DNA of 64,000 nucleotides from Acidobacteria bacterium AB60 (GCA_008682415.1 VANK01000003.1:248001-312000); one strand, 5' to 3'; shown: positions 46,167 to 55,187, counted from the stretch's first letter. Translations and numbers: made by a program. Notes: generated by a model from the letters alone, not told the origin.

Positions 46167-47876
46167 ATGAGCTACCGCTTTGTCCTACCCGAGCCGCTTC
46201 GCAAAACCGTCGACAGCGCCGCCGATGATTGGAACGCGCACAACAAAGTGGAGCGCTTCTGGAAGAAGGACCCCACCCTCTGGACCCAGGACGGCGAAGA
46301 GAAGTGGCTCGGCTGGATCGATATCGTCGAGCGCGAGCAGAAAGAGGCCTCCAGCCAAGCCGCCCTCGCCCAGGACATCCGCTCCGCCGGCTTCGAATCG
46401 GCCCTCCTCCTCGGCATGGGCGGCTCCAGCCTCTGCCCTGAAGTCCTCGCCATCACCTTCGGCCGCCAGCCCGGCTTCCCCGCGCTTCACATCGTCGACA
46501 CCACCGACCCCGCGCAGATCAAGGCCACTCAGGACAAGATCGACCTCTCCAAAACACTCGCCGTCGTCGCCAGCAAATCCGGTTCCACCCTCGAACCCAA
46601 CGTCCTCAAGCAGTACTTCTTTGAAGAGATGAAGCAGGCCGTCGGCGCCGACAAGGCGGGCAGCCACTTCATCGCCATCACCGACCCCGGCTCCAAGATG
46701 GAGCAGGTCGCCAAAGGCGACAACTTCCGCCACATCTTCTATGGCGATCCCCAGATCGGCGGCCGCTACTCCGCCCTCTCCAACTTCGGCGTCGTCGCCG
46801 CCACCGTCGCAGGCCTCGACACGCCGAAACTCCTCGCCGAAGCCGCCAAAGGCGTAGCCTCCGCCAAACAGCCCGTCGCCAACAACCCCGCCGTGCAGCT
46901 CGGCCTCCTCCTCGGCTCCGCGAACAACTCCGGCCGCGACAAGATCACCATCTTCACCTCGCCCGAGATCCACGACCTCGGCGCTTGGCTCGAGCAGCTC
47001 ATCGCTGAATCCACCGGCAAGCAGGGCAAGGGCATCACCCCCGTCGACCGCGAGGCCATCGGCTCACCCAGCGTCTACGGCAACGATCGCGTCTTCGCGT
47101 ACGTGCGCCTCAAGAACACCGCCGACTCCAGTCAGGACGCCAAGGTCGCCGCCCTTGAAGCCGCCGGCCATCCCGTCGTCCACTTCGAGATCTCCGACCT
47201 CTACGAGATCTTCGGCCAGTTCTTCACCTGGGAGGTCGCCACCGCCGTCGCCGGCTCCATCATGGGCATCAATCCCTTCAATCAGCCCGACGTCGAGTCC
47301 GCAAAGATCGAGACCCGCGCGCTCACCTCCGAGTACGAGAAGAGCGGCAAGCTCCCCACCCGCACGCCTTTCGCCACCGACAGCGGCATCGAGCTCTACG
47401 CCACCGACGAATACGCGGCCAGGCTCAAATCCTCCGCGCGCTCCAGCGATCTCGCCGGCATCCTTCGCGCCCATCTCGATCAGATACACGCGCACGACTA
47501 CTTCGCCACGCTCGCCTTCCTGCCCATGTTCACCGGCAACGAAACCATCATCCAGGGCTTCCGCCACAAAGTCCGCGACGCAAAGAAGGTGGCAACCTGC
47601 CTCGGCTTCGGCCCGCGCTTCCTCCACTCCACCGGACAGGACTACAAGGGCGGCCCCAACACTGGCGTCTTCCTCCAGATCACCGGCGGCCACGCCATCG
47701 ACCTGCCCATCCCCGGCCAGAAGTACAGCTTCGGCATCGTCATTGACGCGCAGGCCGCCGGCGACCTCGCCGTCCTCGAGAGCCGCGGCCGCCGCGCCCT
47801 CCGCGTCCACCTAGGCGCCGACATCCCCACCGGCCTAAAAAAGATCGCCGCCGCCATCGACGCCGCCCTCGCTTAG
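46167..47876 (+). CDS. pgi: Glucose-6-phosphate isomerase (transaldolase-fusion-type family)
   Basis: A 569-residue PGI with N-terminal YRFVLPEPLRKTVDSAADDW, LLGMGGSSLCPEVLA (residues 74-88), VVASKSGSTLEPN (phosphate-binding Ser/Thr loop) and FGVVAATVAGLD. This is the family normally seen as the second half of bifunctional transaldolase/PGI proteins, but here it stands alone with no transaldolase upstream. It interconverts glucose- and fructose-6-phosphate. Preceded by manA. GAGGGAGAATCACC leads into ATG 46167. Confidence 0.92.
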   Translation: MSYRFVLPEPLRKTVDSAADDWNAHNKVERFWKKDPTLWTQDGEEKWLGWIDIVEREQKEASSQAALAQDIRSAGFESALLLGMGGSSLCPEVLAITFGRQPGFPALHIVDTTDPAQIKATQDKIDLSKTLAVVASKSGSTLEPNVLKQYFFEEMKQAVGADKAGSHFIAITDPGSKMEQVAKGDNFRHIFYGDPQIGGRYSALSNFGVVAATVAGLDTPKLLAEAAKGVASAKQPVANNPAVQLGLLLGSANNSGRDKITIFTSPEIHDLGAWLEQLIAESTGKQGKGITPVDREAIGSPSVYGNDRVFAYVRLKNTADSSQDAKVAALEAAGHPVVHFEISDLYEIFGQFFTWEVATAVAGSIMGINPFNQPDVESAKIETRALTSEYEKSGKLPTRTPFATDSGIELYATDEYAARLKSSARSSDLAGILRAHLDQIHAHDYFATLAFLPMFTGNETIIQGFRHKVRDAKKVATCLGFGPRFLHSTGQDYKGGPNTGVFLQITGGHAIDLPIPGQKYSFGIVIDAQAAGDLAVLESRGRRALRVHLGADIPTGLKKIAAAIDAALA

Positions 47877-48060
47877 CACTGAACCGCCGTCAATCGGCAC
47901 TGAACCGTCCTCGCTTAGCACTGAACCATTGTGGCCTGAGCGCAGCGAAGGACCGCGGTTGCATTTGTCAGGAAGCACTACCCAGGGTTCCAGGTCCCCA
48001 CGAGCCGACACGTGTTCGTGGGGACCACACAATCCCGAATCACAAGCGAATGAGCGTCCA

Positions 48061-48515
48061 ACGAAACACCTGCCCCATAGGGGGCAAAGGACATTAGCCC
48101 CGCGCTTCAGCGTGGGGAAAGAAGCCAATAATGTTAACCCCGGAGTCCCGTAGGGACGGCGCCCACCCGGCCACCGGACACCAAACCGACCCACCGGCAT
48201 CCCCTACTCGAATGAAACGACCAAGATCGTCCAACGAACACCTGCCCCGCAGGGGCAAAGGACATTAGCCCCGCGCTTCAGCGTGGGGAACGATGCCAAT
48301 AACGCAACTCCCCGGAGTCCCGTAGGGACGGCACCCACCCGGCCACCGGACACCAAACCGACCCACCGGCATCCCCTACTCGAATGAAACGACCAAGATC
48401 GTCCAACGAACCCCTGCCCCGCAGGGGCAAAGGACATTAGCCCCGCGCTTCAGCGTGGGGAACGATGCCAATAACGCAACTCCCCGGAGTCCCGTAGGGA
48501 CGGCACCCGTCCGAC
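48061..48515. repeat. Palindromic REP-like array, 172-bp tandem period
   Basis: The region repeats a unit made of three small inverted repeats: TGCCCC-GYA-GGGGCA, a GCCCCGCGC...GTGGGG hairpin, and GTCCCGTAGGGAC preceded by CGGA. The last element occurs at 48141, 48313 and 48485, exactly 172 bp apart. Linkers (about CCACCGGCATCCCCTACTCG) are also conserved. The segment follows pgi and precedes the transposase gene at 48581. These are likely mobilised hairpin sequences, not genes; the frames through them encode nothing recognisable. Confidence 0.8.
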
Positions 48516-48580
48516 CAGCGCACACGTCGCCGCAATCACCCTCGGCAACTCGTCCGCAGGAGTACAATCGGACGCTGTCC

Positions 48581-49015
48581 ATGGCACACACGTACGCAAC
48601 GAATTTCATTCACTGCGTCTTCAGCACCAAAGATCGCCGCCCTCTGATCCCGCCCTCACGCATCAACGAACTGCACGCCTACCTGGGTGGCATCGCTCGC
48701 GGAGAAGGACTGACCCTGATCGCGGTCGGTGGAACCGAGAATCACCTCCACCTGCTCATCGCCTTGCCTGCCTCCCGCACCCTGGCCCAGGCAGTCCAGA
48801 AACTCAAAGGCAACTCGTCTCGCTGGATGGGTGAGGGCTTCTGCTGGCAAGAAGGCTACGGCGCATTCAGCGTCAGCCCTTCGCAAATCCCCGTCGTCGA
48901 GCGCTACATCCGAAACCAGGAAGAGCATCATCGCAAGCGGAACTTCGAACAGGAATTTGTAACGCTCCTCCGCAACTGCGGAATCCAATACGACCAGAAC
49001 CACGTCTTTGGCTGA
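48581..49015 (+). CDS. REP-associated tyrosine transposase (RAYT, IS200/IS605-like Y1)
   Basis: A 144-residue Y1 HUH transposase: YATNFIHCVFSTKDRRPLI at the N-terminus, HUH motif ENHLHLLIALP (about residues 55-65), and the tyrosine helix VVERYIRNQEEHHRKRNF near 107-124. Length and the isolated position between hairpin arrays fit REP-associated transposases, which nick at palindromic REP foot sequences. No flanking orfB/TnpB is present and there are no classical ends. It probably created or maintains the repeats on both sides. Confidence 0.85.
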   Translation: MAHTYATNFIHCVFSTKDRRPLIPPSRINELHAYLGGIARGEGLTLIAVGGTENHLHLLIALPASRTLAQAVQKLKGNSSRWMGEGFCWQEGYGAFSVSPSQIPVVERYIRNQEEHHRKRNFEQEFVTLLRNCGIQYDQNHVFG

Positions 49016-49089
49016 CGACCTCAGCCCGCGCTCCAACGTGGGAAACAAAATCGTTCAACCCGGCACTCCACTGCCCGAACGAATTGACC

Positions 49090-49885
49090 AAGATCGTTGA
49101 ACGAAACACCTGTCCCGGTAGGGGCAAAGGGTATTAGCCCCGCGCTTCAGCGTGCGAACAATCCAAAATCACACGCGAATGACATTGAACCAAGCTCCTG
49201 CCCTGGTAGGGGCAAAGGATCTTAGCCCCGCGCTTCGCGTGCGAACAATCCAAAATCACACGCGAATGACGTTGAACCGAGCTCCTGCCCCGTAGGGGCA
49301 AAGGGTATGAGAGCCCCGCGCTTCGCGTGCGAACAATCCAAAATCACACGCGAATGACGTTGAACCGAGCTCCTGCCCCGTAGGGGCAAAGGATCTTAGC
49401 CCCGCGCTTCAGCGTGGGGAAAGAAGCCAATAATTTAAACCCCGGAGTCCCGTAGGGACGGCGCCCACCGCCCACCGCGCACCACACGCCAAACCGACAT
49501 TCCCTACTCGAATGAAATGGCCAAGAGGGTCCAACGAAACACCTGCCCCGTAGGGGCAAAGGATCTTAGCCCCGCGCTTCGCGTGCGAACAATCCAAAAT
49601 CACACGCGAATGACGTTGAACCGAGCTCCTGCCCCGTAGGGGCAAAGGATCTTAGCCCCGCGCTTCAGCGTGGGGAAAGAAGCCAATAATTTAAACCCCG
49701 GAGTCCCGTAGGGACGGCGCCCACCGCCCACCGCGCACCACACGCCAAACCGACATTCCCTACTCGAATGAAATGGCCAAGAGGGTCCAACGAAACACCT
49801 GCCCCGTAGGGGCAAAGGATCTTAGCCCCGCGCTTCAGCGTGGGGAAAGATGCAATAATGCAACCCCCGGAGTCCCGTAGGGACG
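49090..49885. repeat. Palindromic REP-like array downstream of the transposase
   Basis: Contains about seven copies of the TGCCCCGTAGGGGCA hairpin and the adjacent AGCCCCGCGCTT...GTG hairpin, and CGGAGTCCCGTAGGGAC elements at 49443, 49699 and 49868. Two linker classes alternate: one with CAATCCAAAATCACACGCGA, the other with the CCACCGCCCACCGCGCACC stretch. The elements are related to those upstream of the transposase. Confidence 0.8.
49312..49836. repeat. Exact tandem duplication of a 256-bp segment
   Basis: Positions 49312-49580 match 49568-49836 as read, giving a tandem pair with period 256 bp. The duplication spans several hairpin elements and both linker classes. Lack of divergence suggests a recent event, by recombination between hairpin repeats or by replication slippage. 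Confidence 0.8.
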
Positions 49886-49898
49886 GCGCCCCACGGCG

Positions 49899-52139
49899 CT
49901 AAAACAACCCCGCACCCCGCGCCACCCCATGCGGCACGCAATGCTGCGCCCCGCGAATCGTGCTCGCATACGATCGCGTCACGTGCAGCCGGTCCATCGC
50001 GGTATACCGCACCCGCACGCCCCCCATCACCGGCGGCAGGCTCGCCGGAGCCTGGTGACGATCCACGTAAATCACCAGCGCCGCGCGCCGCGGATCATCC
50101 AAACTCTGTCCCACGCCGATTCCGAAATACGCCGGGTTCCCGCGCATCAGCAGCCGCGCCACTCGATCCTTCACGTCCATTGCGTGCCTCAACTCCGTCG
50201 CCGGAAGAGCGGCCGTCGGCAGCGCGTTCACCACCGGAGCCGTTCCCGCCGCCACCTGGTCCGCGCTCACCCCAATCACCACGGTGCGCACCCCCGCCAC
50301 GGTCTGCGGCACGCCGGCATGGCCGTTCACATACACAAGCAGAGCCGCCTCTCCGGCATGATCGCTGCTCTTGCCCATCGCTACGCCCAGCACTCCCGCG
50401 CTCGGATCCACCAGCGCGCGTCCCTCCGCCAGCGCCTCCTGCCCCCGCGCAATCTCCGCGCTGCTCAGCGACAAGCCCTGGGCCGCGCTTACGGTGCTGT
50501 CGCCATAGTTCAGGCAGCTCACGCCGTGATCCGGTCCGCCGACAAACGTGAAGCTCCCGCCGTTTCCCGTTTGCGCGCCCAGCTCGCTCAGAACCTCGCT
50601 CGCCGGGTTCGCGATGCTGTGCACCACCCCCGAAGTAGCCGTGCCGCCCGCGAAGAACAATCCCACCGGCTCCGCGTTCGCCGTATCCACCACCAGCGCG
50701 CCCGAGTCCCCCGCATCGCTGAATCGATCCCCGCTCACCGCCACCTGGTTGGTGAACACCTTGGTCGTGTACGGCTTGGTCTCCGCGCAGTCGCGGTAGT
50801 AGTCCACCGAAACATCCAGATCCACCGCAGTCACCGCGCCGCACGTCAATCCCGTCGTCCGGCCGCTCTTCGCCACCGTCATCTGCAGTGCGGGCATCTC
50901 TCCCTTGCCCCCGCTCGACGAGATGCCCGGCGGCGCGGCCGCCAGCGACCCATCCGCCTGACGCGCGCCCAACTCCAGGATGCTTCCATTCGCATCCAGC
51001 GTCCGCGAGGCCACCTGCGCAATCGCCGCGTCCGCATTGGTTGTACTCGCCGTCAGCGGAAGCCAGCTGGTCAGTGCCGCCACCGGCACCGTGCCCGGCC
51101 CCTCGCCGCTCGGCGTGCAGTTGTTGTCGATCAGACCCGGCTGCACGATCGCATCGCCAACCGTGGCATGATCGCTGCGCGCCAGAACGTGATTGTTGCT
51201 CAGCAGGTATTGCCGCCCCGCGTTGTCCTGCACCAGTGCGCCCAGCGTTCCGCTGCAGCAGTCCGCGATCGTGTTCCCGCGCGCGTCATAGTCGTGATTG
51301 TTTCCGCCCGAACTCCCCAGCGGCATCAGCGTCGCCAGCGAGCCCTGGTGGCCCGACGGATTGCTGTTCACTCCCGCGGTGTTCAGCAGGATCTCCGCCT
51401 CCGTCTTCGATCCGCCCACCGACGCCACCACGTACGTCGCACCCGTCGCGGCGATCGTCGCCGGGGCCGTGTACGTCACCGAGCACGTCGTGAACGCCTG
51501 CTCTCCGTGCTGGCACACGGGCGCGCTCAGCGTCCCCACCCCGCTGCCCGCATCCCCTGTGCCCGCCAGCGCAAACCGGATCTCGGCCCTTCCGCCCGCC
51601 TGCGCCAGCCGCCCCGTCAGCGTCACCGTACCCATCGGCCCCAGCGCCACGTTCTCCGGCGTCAGCGGCTGCAGGAACCCCGGTGTCAGCGCGATCGTTG
51701 CCCGCGCGGTCAGCGCCGGATTGCCCGGTGCCGCCGCCGTCACCTGCACCAGCGCCGCATCCTTCGTCAGATAAGTAGGAGGGGTATAGCGTCCGGCTGC
51801 GTCGATGGTTCCAGGTCCGGCCGCCGGGTCCCCACCCGACACCGACCAGGTCACTCCCGCCGCACCTTCCGATCCGCCCAATGCCGCAAACCGCAGCACC
51901 GCGTTGCCGTGCGCATCCACGCTGTTGCAGCCGGTGCAGTTGGTGTCGATGGCTGCCGCCCCCGGGCTCACTGCCAGCGCGCCGCCTTGTGGACGGGCCG
52001 CCACGCCCGCCACCCCACACCCCGCCAGCAGCAACGGCAACAGACCCGCCAGCAACAACAGGCCGAAGATCCGGCACGGGAACTTCCTGCCCGGATTGGC
52101 CTGCACGGCCCCGCCCGGATTGAGGCTGGATGACTGCAT
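49899..52139 (-). CDS. Lipoprotein trypsin-like serine protease with Ig-like N-terminus
   Basis: A 746-residue protein. A hydrophobic leader ends in the lipobox LLAGC (Cys41), so it is probably lipid-anchored. Residues about 50-250 are bacterial Ig-like beta domains (VTWSVSGGDPAAGPGTIDAAGRYTP). A chymotrypsin-like domain follows with the triad His317 in LLSNNHVLA, Asp370 in TTNADAAIA and Ser479 in AGDSGALVV. A C-terminal part (520-746) has the ATPVV-like beta structures of unknown role and repeats LVYVNGHAGVP and VIYVDRHQAPAS. Substrate unknown. ATG 52139. The antisense strand frame is a shadow. Confidence 0.72.
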   Translation of the reverse strand: MQSSSLNPGGAVQANPGRKFPCRIFGLLLLAGLLPLLLAGCGVAGVAARPQGGALAVSPGAAAIDTNCTGCNSVDAHGNAVLRFAALGGSEGAAGVTWSVSGGDPAAGPGTIDAAGRYTPPTYLTKDAALVQVTAAAPGNPALTARATIALTPGFLQPLTPENVALGPMGTVTLTGRLAQAGGRAEIRFALAGTGDAGSGVGTLSAPVCQHGEQAFTTCSVTYTAPATIAATGATYVVASVGGSKTEAEILLNTAGVNSNPSGHQGSLATLMPLGSSGGNNHDYDARGNTIADCCSGTLGALVQDNAGRQYLLSNNHVLARSDHATVGDAIVQPGLIDNNCTPSGEGPGTVPVAALTSWLPLTASTTNADAAIAQVASRTLDANGSILELGARQADGSLAAAPPGISSSGGKGEMPALQMTVAKSGRTTGLTCGAVTAVDLDVSVDYYRDCAETKPYTTKVFTNQVAVSGDRFSDAGDSGALVVDTANAEPVGLFFAGGTATSGVVHSIANPASEVLSELGAQTGNGGSFTFVGGPDHGVSCLNYGDSTVSAAQGLSLSSAEIARGQEALAEGRALVDPSAGVLGVAMGKSSDHAGEAALLVYVNGHAGVPQTVAGVRTVVIGVSADQVAAGTAPVVNALPTAALPATELRHAMDVKDRVARLLMRGNPAYFGIGVGQSLDDPRRAALVIYVDRHQAPASLPPVMGGVRVRYTAMDRLHVTRSYASTIRGAQHCVPHGVARGAGLF

Positions 52140-52250
52140 GAAAAGTTAACTCTAGTCTAGCTGGTTTTCCGATTCCCCTGAGGCTAACCGTCTATTTTAG
52201 ATGCTGCCCCGGCTGGCGATGCGTAGAATGTCCCGGGAAGCTGATCGTTA

Positions 52251-52901
52251 ATGTCCGATTCGAACATGCCCCCCGCCCCGTTTCGCGATCTGCAGGCCCT
52301 CCTCCGCGAACTGGAACAGGAGGGCCAGGCCCACGATGCCGCTCAGTCCGAGCACCGCAACAAGCGGCTCAACCTGGAGGCCCCCACCGCGCGCCTGCTG
52401 CAGCTGCTCCTCCTCTCGGGACGCCGGCGCCGGGTGCTGGAGATCGGCACCTCCAACGGCTTCAGCGCCCTGTGGATCGCCGACGCGCTGCGCCGCATTC
52501 CCGGCGCCCGGCCCCTCATTACCATCGAGCGCGACCCCGCCCGGGCGGAAGCCGCCCGCCGCAACCTCGCGCGCGCCGCCCTCGACCGCTGGGCCGACGT
52601 GCGACTGGGGGACGCCACGGCCATTGTCGCGGGGCTGGAGGGCCCGTTTGACGCGGTCTTCTTCGATGCGGACCGGGTGAGCGCCCCGGGGCAGCTCGCC
52701 CTGCTGCTTCCCCGACTGGAGGAGGATGTTCTGCTGCTGGCGGACAATGCGCTCTCCCATCCTCAGGAGATCGCCGGCTACCTGGAGGCGGTGGAACGGC
52801 TGCCGGGTTTTGTTACAACGGTTGTTACAGTCGGCAAGGGATTGCACCTTGCGCACCGCATCGGGGCCCCGCCCGCCACCCGCCCCGCGAGGGCTGACTG
52901 A
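52251..52901 (+). CDS. SAM-dependent O-methyltransferase (class I)
   Basis: A 216-residue O-methyltransferase family 3 protein: VLEIGTSNGFSALWIADAL near residue 63, ITIERDPARAEAARRNLARA near 94, and FDAVFFDADRVSAPGQL near 130, where DAVFFDAD is the metal-binding region. It likely methylates a hydroxyl group of a small molecule. Gene base composition changes midway: the first third is C-rich, the second half G-rich on the coding strand. It is isolated and the downstream hairpin at 53071 may end its transcript. Confidence 0.82.
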   Translation: MSDSNMPPAPFRDLQALLRELEQEGQAHDAAQSEHRNKRLNLEAPTARLLQLLLLSGRRRRVLEIGTSNGFSALWIADALRRIPGARPLITIERDPARAEAARRNLARAALDRWADVRLGDATAIVAGLEGPFDAVFFDADRVSAPGQLALLLPRLEEDVLLLADNALSHPQEIAGYLEAVERLPGFVTTVVTVGKGLHLAHRIGAPPATRPARAD

Positions 52902-53484
52902 GGCGCGCGCACGCCGTAAAAAATCGGGCATCTCTCGAGCATTCAGCGGGTTAGGCGCGATTCTGCGCATTTTCCGCTTCGAATGTGATTTGGCGCACGT
53001 TTTGCGCGGGACCAGGGACGAGGTGCGAGCGTCGCTGGTTCTGCTTCTGCGCCCTGCGCGGAGACGCAGGAAGGCCCGCGGGGGAACGCGGGCCTTGTTC
53101 GACTCTGATACCAGTATGACAGGGTCGCAGAATTAATCTCCAACATTGGGGAAATTTATTGTGGGCGTGTTTTCTGCGGGTTACGGCTGTTTTCCACAGG
53201 GGTGGGGCTTGACAGGTCTCGGGGAGGAGCGAGCTGTGGAGGGGTAGATGGCGCTGGGACGGCGAGGGGCCCAGGTGCCAGAAGGGGCAGTGGACATCTC
53301 CGCACGCGGAGCCGAGCCGGGCCAAAGATCTGTGATGCGGGTCACTAAAAACTAGAATATGGAGATAAAAGATCGTAGTTTTTAAGTACCGTAATTGTAG
53401 TAAATGGGCCGTTCATGTCCAGTTTGGTGATAAGGGGCGGCTGAAAGGTAGGGCCAAGGGACAGGGACGAGAGGCGAGGGCCAG
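52902..53484. other. Gene-free segment with AT-rich stretch and DnaA-box-like 9-mer
   Basis: About 580 bp with no credible gene. It includes a 53071-53096 hairpin, a TTTTCCACA at 53190-53198 (one mismatch from the DnaA box TTATCCACA) and an AT-rich stretch at about 53343-53405 that is unusual in this GC-rich window. The plus-strand G/C bias changes sign near 52.6 kb. This combination is origin-like but only one near-consensus box is seen. Confidence 0.35.
53071..53096. terminator. Strong GC-rich hairpin, possible terminator
   Basis: Perfect 10-bp arms AAGGCCCGCG (53071-53080) and CGCGGGCCTT (53087-53096) around a GGGGAA loop, 170 bp after the O-methyltransferase stop. It is followed by GTTCG, with only a short T content, so termination is plausible but not certain. 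Confidence 0.5.
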
Positions 53485-53500
53485 GTTGGGCTCTGGGTAT

Positions 53501-54143
53501 CCCATGTCTCCAACTGCGGGAGACATGGGGCACCCGCGGTGGTGCTTGAACGTGGATATGGCTGGGGTGAGGTTCGTGGTATCCCATGTCTCCAACGGCG
53601 GGAGACATGGGGCACCCGCGGTGGTGCTTGAACGTGGATATGGCTGGGGTGAGGTTCGTGGTATCCCATGTCTCCAACTGCGGGAGACATGGGGCACCCG
53701 CGGCGGTGCGAGAACGGAGAGGGCTGGGTGAGGTTCGTGCTTTCCCGCCCTCGGCGCCCCATGTCTCCAACTGCGGGAGACATGGGGCACCCGAGGTCGT
53801 GCGAGAGCGCAGAGGGCTGGGTGAGGGTCGTGCTTTCCCGCCCTAGGCGCATAAAGCGCGCCTAGAACGGGGCACCCGCGGTCGTGCTTGAACGTGGATA
53901 TGGCTGGGGTGAGGTTCATGGTATCCCATGTCTCCAACGGCGGGAGACATGGGGCACCCGCGGTCGTGCTTGAACGTGGAGATGGCTGGGTTGGGTTCGT
54001 GGTATCCCATGTCTCCAAAATCGGGAGACATGGGGGCACCCTCGGTCGTGCTTGAACGTGGATATGGCTGGGGTGGGGTTCGTGGTATCCCATGTCTCCA
54101 AAATCGGGAGACATGGGGCACCCGCGGTCGTGCTTGAACTTCT
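53501..54143. repeat. Seven-copy hairpin array, ~82-bp period
   Basis: An 11-bp perfect stem (CCCATGTCTCC / GGAGACATGGG) with 7-8 nt loops recurs at 53501, 53583, 53665, 53758, 53925, 54006 and 54089. The spacing is 82, 82, 93, 167, 81 and 83 bp; the 167-bp gap holds a replaced copy in which the stem is CTAGGCGC/GCGCCTAG at about 53843-53865. Linkers are similar (GGCACCCGCGGTSGTGCTTGA then a GATATGGCTGGGGTGAGG stretch), so this is not CRISPR. Array ends next to the rimM 3' end. Confidence 0.85.
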
Positions 54144-54172
54144 GGCTTGCCGTCGAAGGCGATTCGAAGCGA

Positions 54173-54742
54173 CTATCCGTTCAAGTCGACAAGCCCTTCG
54201 GGGAGGGCCAGATCGAGGCGGCGTGCGGGGATGTCGAGGGTGCGCAGGTAGTCTTTGGCGAACGGGATGAGGATTTCGCCGTGGGCGCCTTGAAGGAGCA
54301 GGAGGGGGACAGGGCCGGCGGTGCGATCGACGTTTTCAATGACGCCGACGCGGACGGGCGCTGGGGCGCTGACGTTGAAGACGTCGCAGCCGATGAGGTC
54401 GGCGATGTGGACCTCGTCTTGGGGGAGAGCGGCTCGCTGGGCGCGGGGGATCGCGACCACCAGGCCAGCAAGGGCCTCGGCCGCCGAGATGGAGTCGACG
54501 CCGGCGAAGTGGAGGACGACTCCCCCCTTGTGCAGCCAGTGGGCGACCAACTCGACCGGTCGCGGCACCTGTGGTGCGGCCGACGGATGGTCTGGTGAGT
54601 TGCTGGGGAGCAACCACAGCTGTCTGCGTTCAGAGAATTTCTCGGGGAAGTCGGTCAAGACTTCAGCGAAGACCTCGCCCTTGCGACCCTGGGTGTGGCG
54701 AATGCGTGCCAGCCAGACCCAATCTTCGGTTTGCGGGATCAA
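54173..54742 (-). CDS. rimM: Ribosome maturation factor RimM
   Basis: A 189-residue RimM: LARIRHTQGRKGEVFAEVLTDFPEKF at the N-terminus, a barrel domain around ELVAHWLHKGGVVLHFAGVDS, and the PRC-barrel C-domain with DLIGCDVFNV and IPFAKDYLRTLDIPARRL. It aids 30S head maturation with S13/S19. It is the third gene of rpsP-khpA-rimM on minus. The usual next gene, trmD, is absent: a hairpin array follows instead. Confidence 0.93.
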   Translation of the reverse strand: MIPQTEDWVWLARIRHTQGRKGEVFAEVLTDFPEKFSERRQLWLLPSNSPDHPSAAPQVPRPVELVAHWLHKGGVVLHFAGVDSISAAEALAGLVVAIPRAQRAALPQDEVHIADLIGCDVFNVSAPAPVRVGVIENVDRTAGPVPLLLLQGAHGEILIPFAKDYLRTLDIPARRLDLALPEGLVDLNG

Positions 54743-54784
54743 TTCGTCCTCCCAGAGAAGCCGGGAGGGGAACTGGCCGCCGGC

Positions 54785-55054
54785 TCAGCCTTGCTCGTCT
54801 TCTTCAAGGATGTCGAGCGTGTAGCGATGATGCAGCTTCATGCTCACGGCACCGAGAATGGTGCGTACGGAACGGGCCGTTCGGCCCTGCTTTCCGATGA
54901 CCTTACCGACGTCCTGGGGAGCGACGCGCAGCTTGAGGACGGTGTTTTCATCCCGGTCCACAGACTGCACCTCAACGGCGGTAGGTTCATCGACCAAGGC
55001 TCGCGCGATCTCACGAACCAACTGCTCAACTGCAACCATGTCTTGTTGGGTCAT
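54785..55054 (-). CDS. khpA: KH-domain RNA-binding protein KhpA
   Basis: An 89-residue single KH protein: VEQLVREIARALVDEPTAVEVQ then APQDVGKVIGKQGRTARSVRTIL, containing the RNA-binding GKQG loop. KhpA proteins pair with KhpB and affect cell division and sRNA function in Gram-positives. In Acidobacteriota the gene keeps the conserved rpsP-khpA-rimM order. It is 42 bp from rimM and 133 bp from rpsP. Confidence 0.93.
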   Translation of the reverse strand: MTQQDMVAVEQLVREIARALVDEPTAVEVQSVDRDENTVLKLRVAPQDVGKVIGKQGRTARSVRTILGAVSMKLHHRYTLDILEEDEQG

Positions 55055-55187
55055 GCTCTTGCCCCTGACCGTTTCGCGTTAAAAAATTTGGCGTTTCGGT
55101 TCTGTGCGCGAATAGTAACAGCACACAGGGGTCGCCGTCAGCAAGTGTTCGCAAACGGCGACTCTTTCCCTCAGGGGTGGGGGTTGA

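Noticed and set aside
48061..48515. Insertion sequence with terminal inverted repeats around the transposase
   Set aside because: No TnpB or paired ends were found; the repeats are many and tandem, which fits RAYT/REP rather than a classical IS.
48204..49815. Identical 71-residue and similar 77-residue frames in the REP arrays
   Set aside because: They are copies of repeat DNA with period 256 or 172 bp, not genes.
49929..52133. A 734-residue plus-strand frame opposite the serine protease gene
   Set aside because: Arg/His-rich low-complexity antisense shadow with no domain; the minus frame has lipobox and catalytic triad.
53382..54137. Long frames through the hairpin array giving proteins with repeated MSPTAGDMG or VGDMGYHEP segments, on both strands
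   Set aside because: They arise from the near-82-bp period and palindromic units; there is no domain, no ribosome-binding site, and frames exist on both strands at once.
53501..54143. CRISPR array
   Set aside because: Spacers between hairpins are similar to each other, period is ~82 bp, and no cas genes are nearby.
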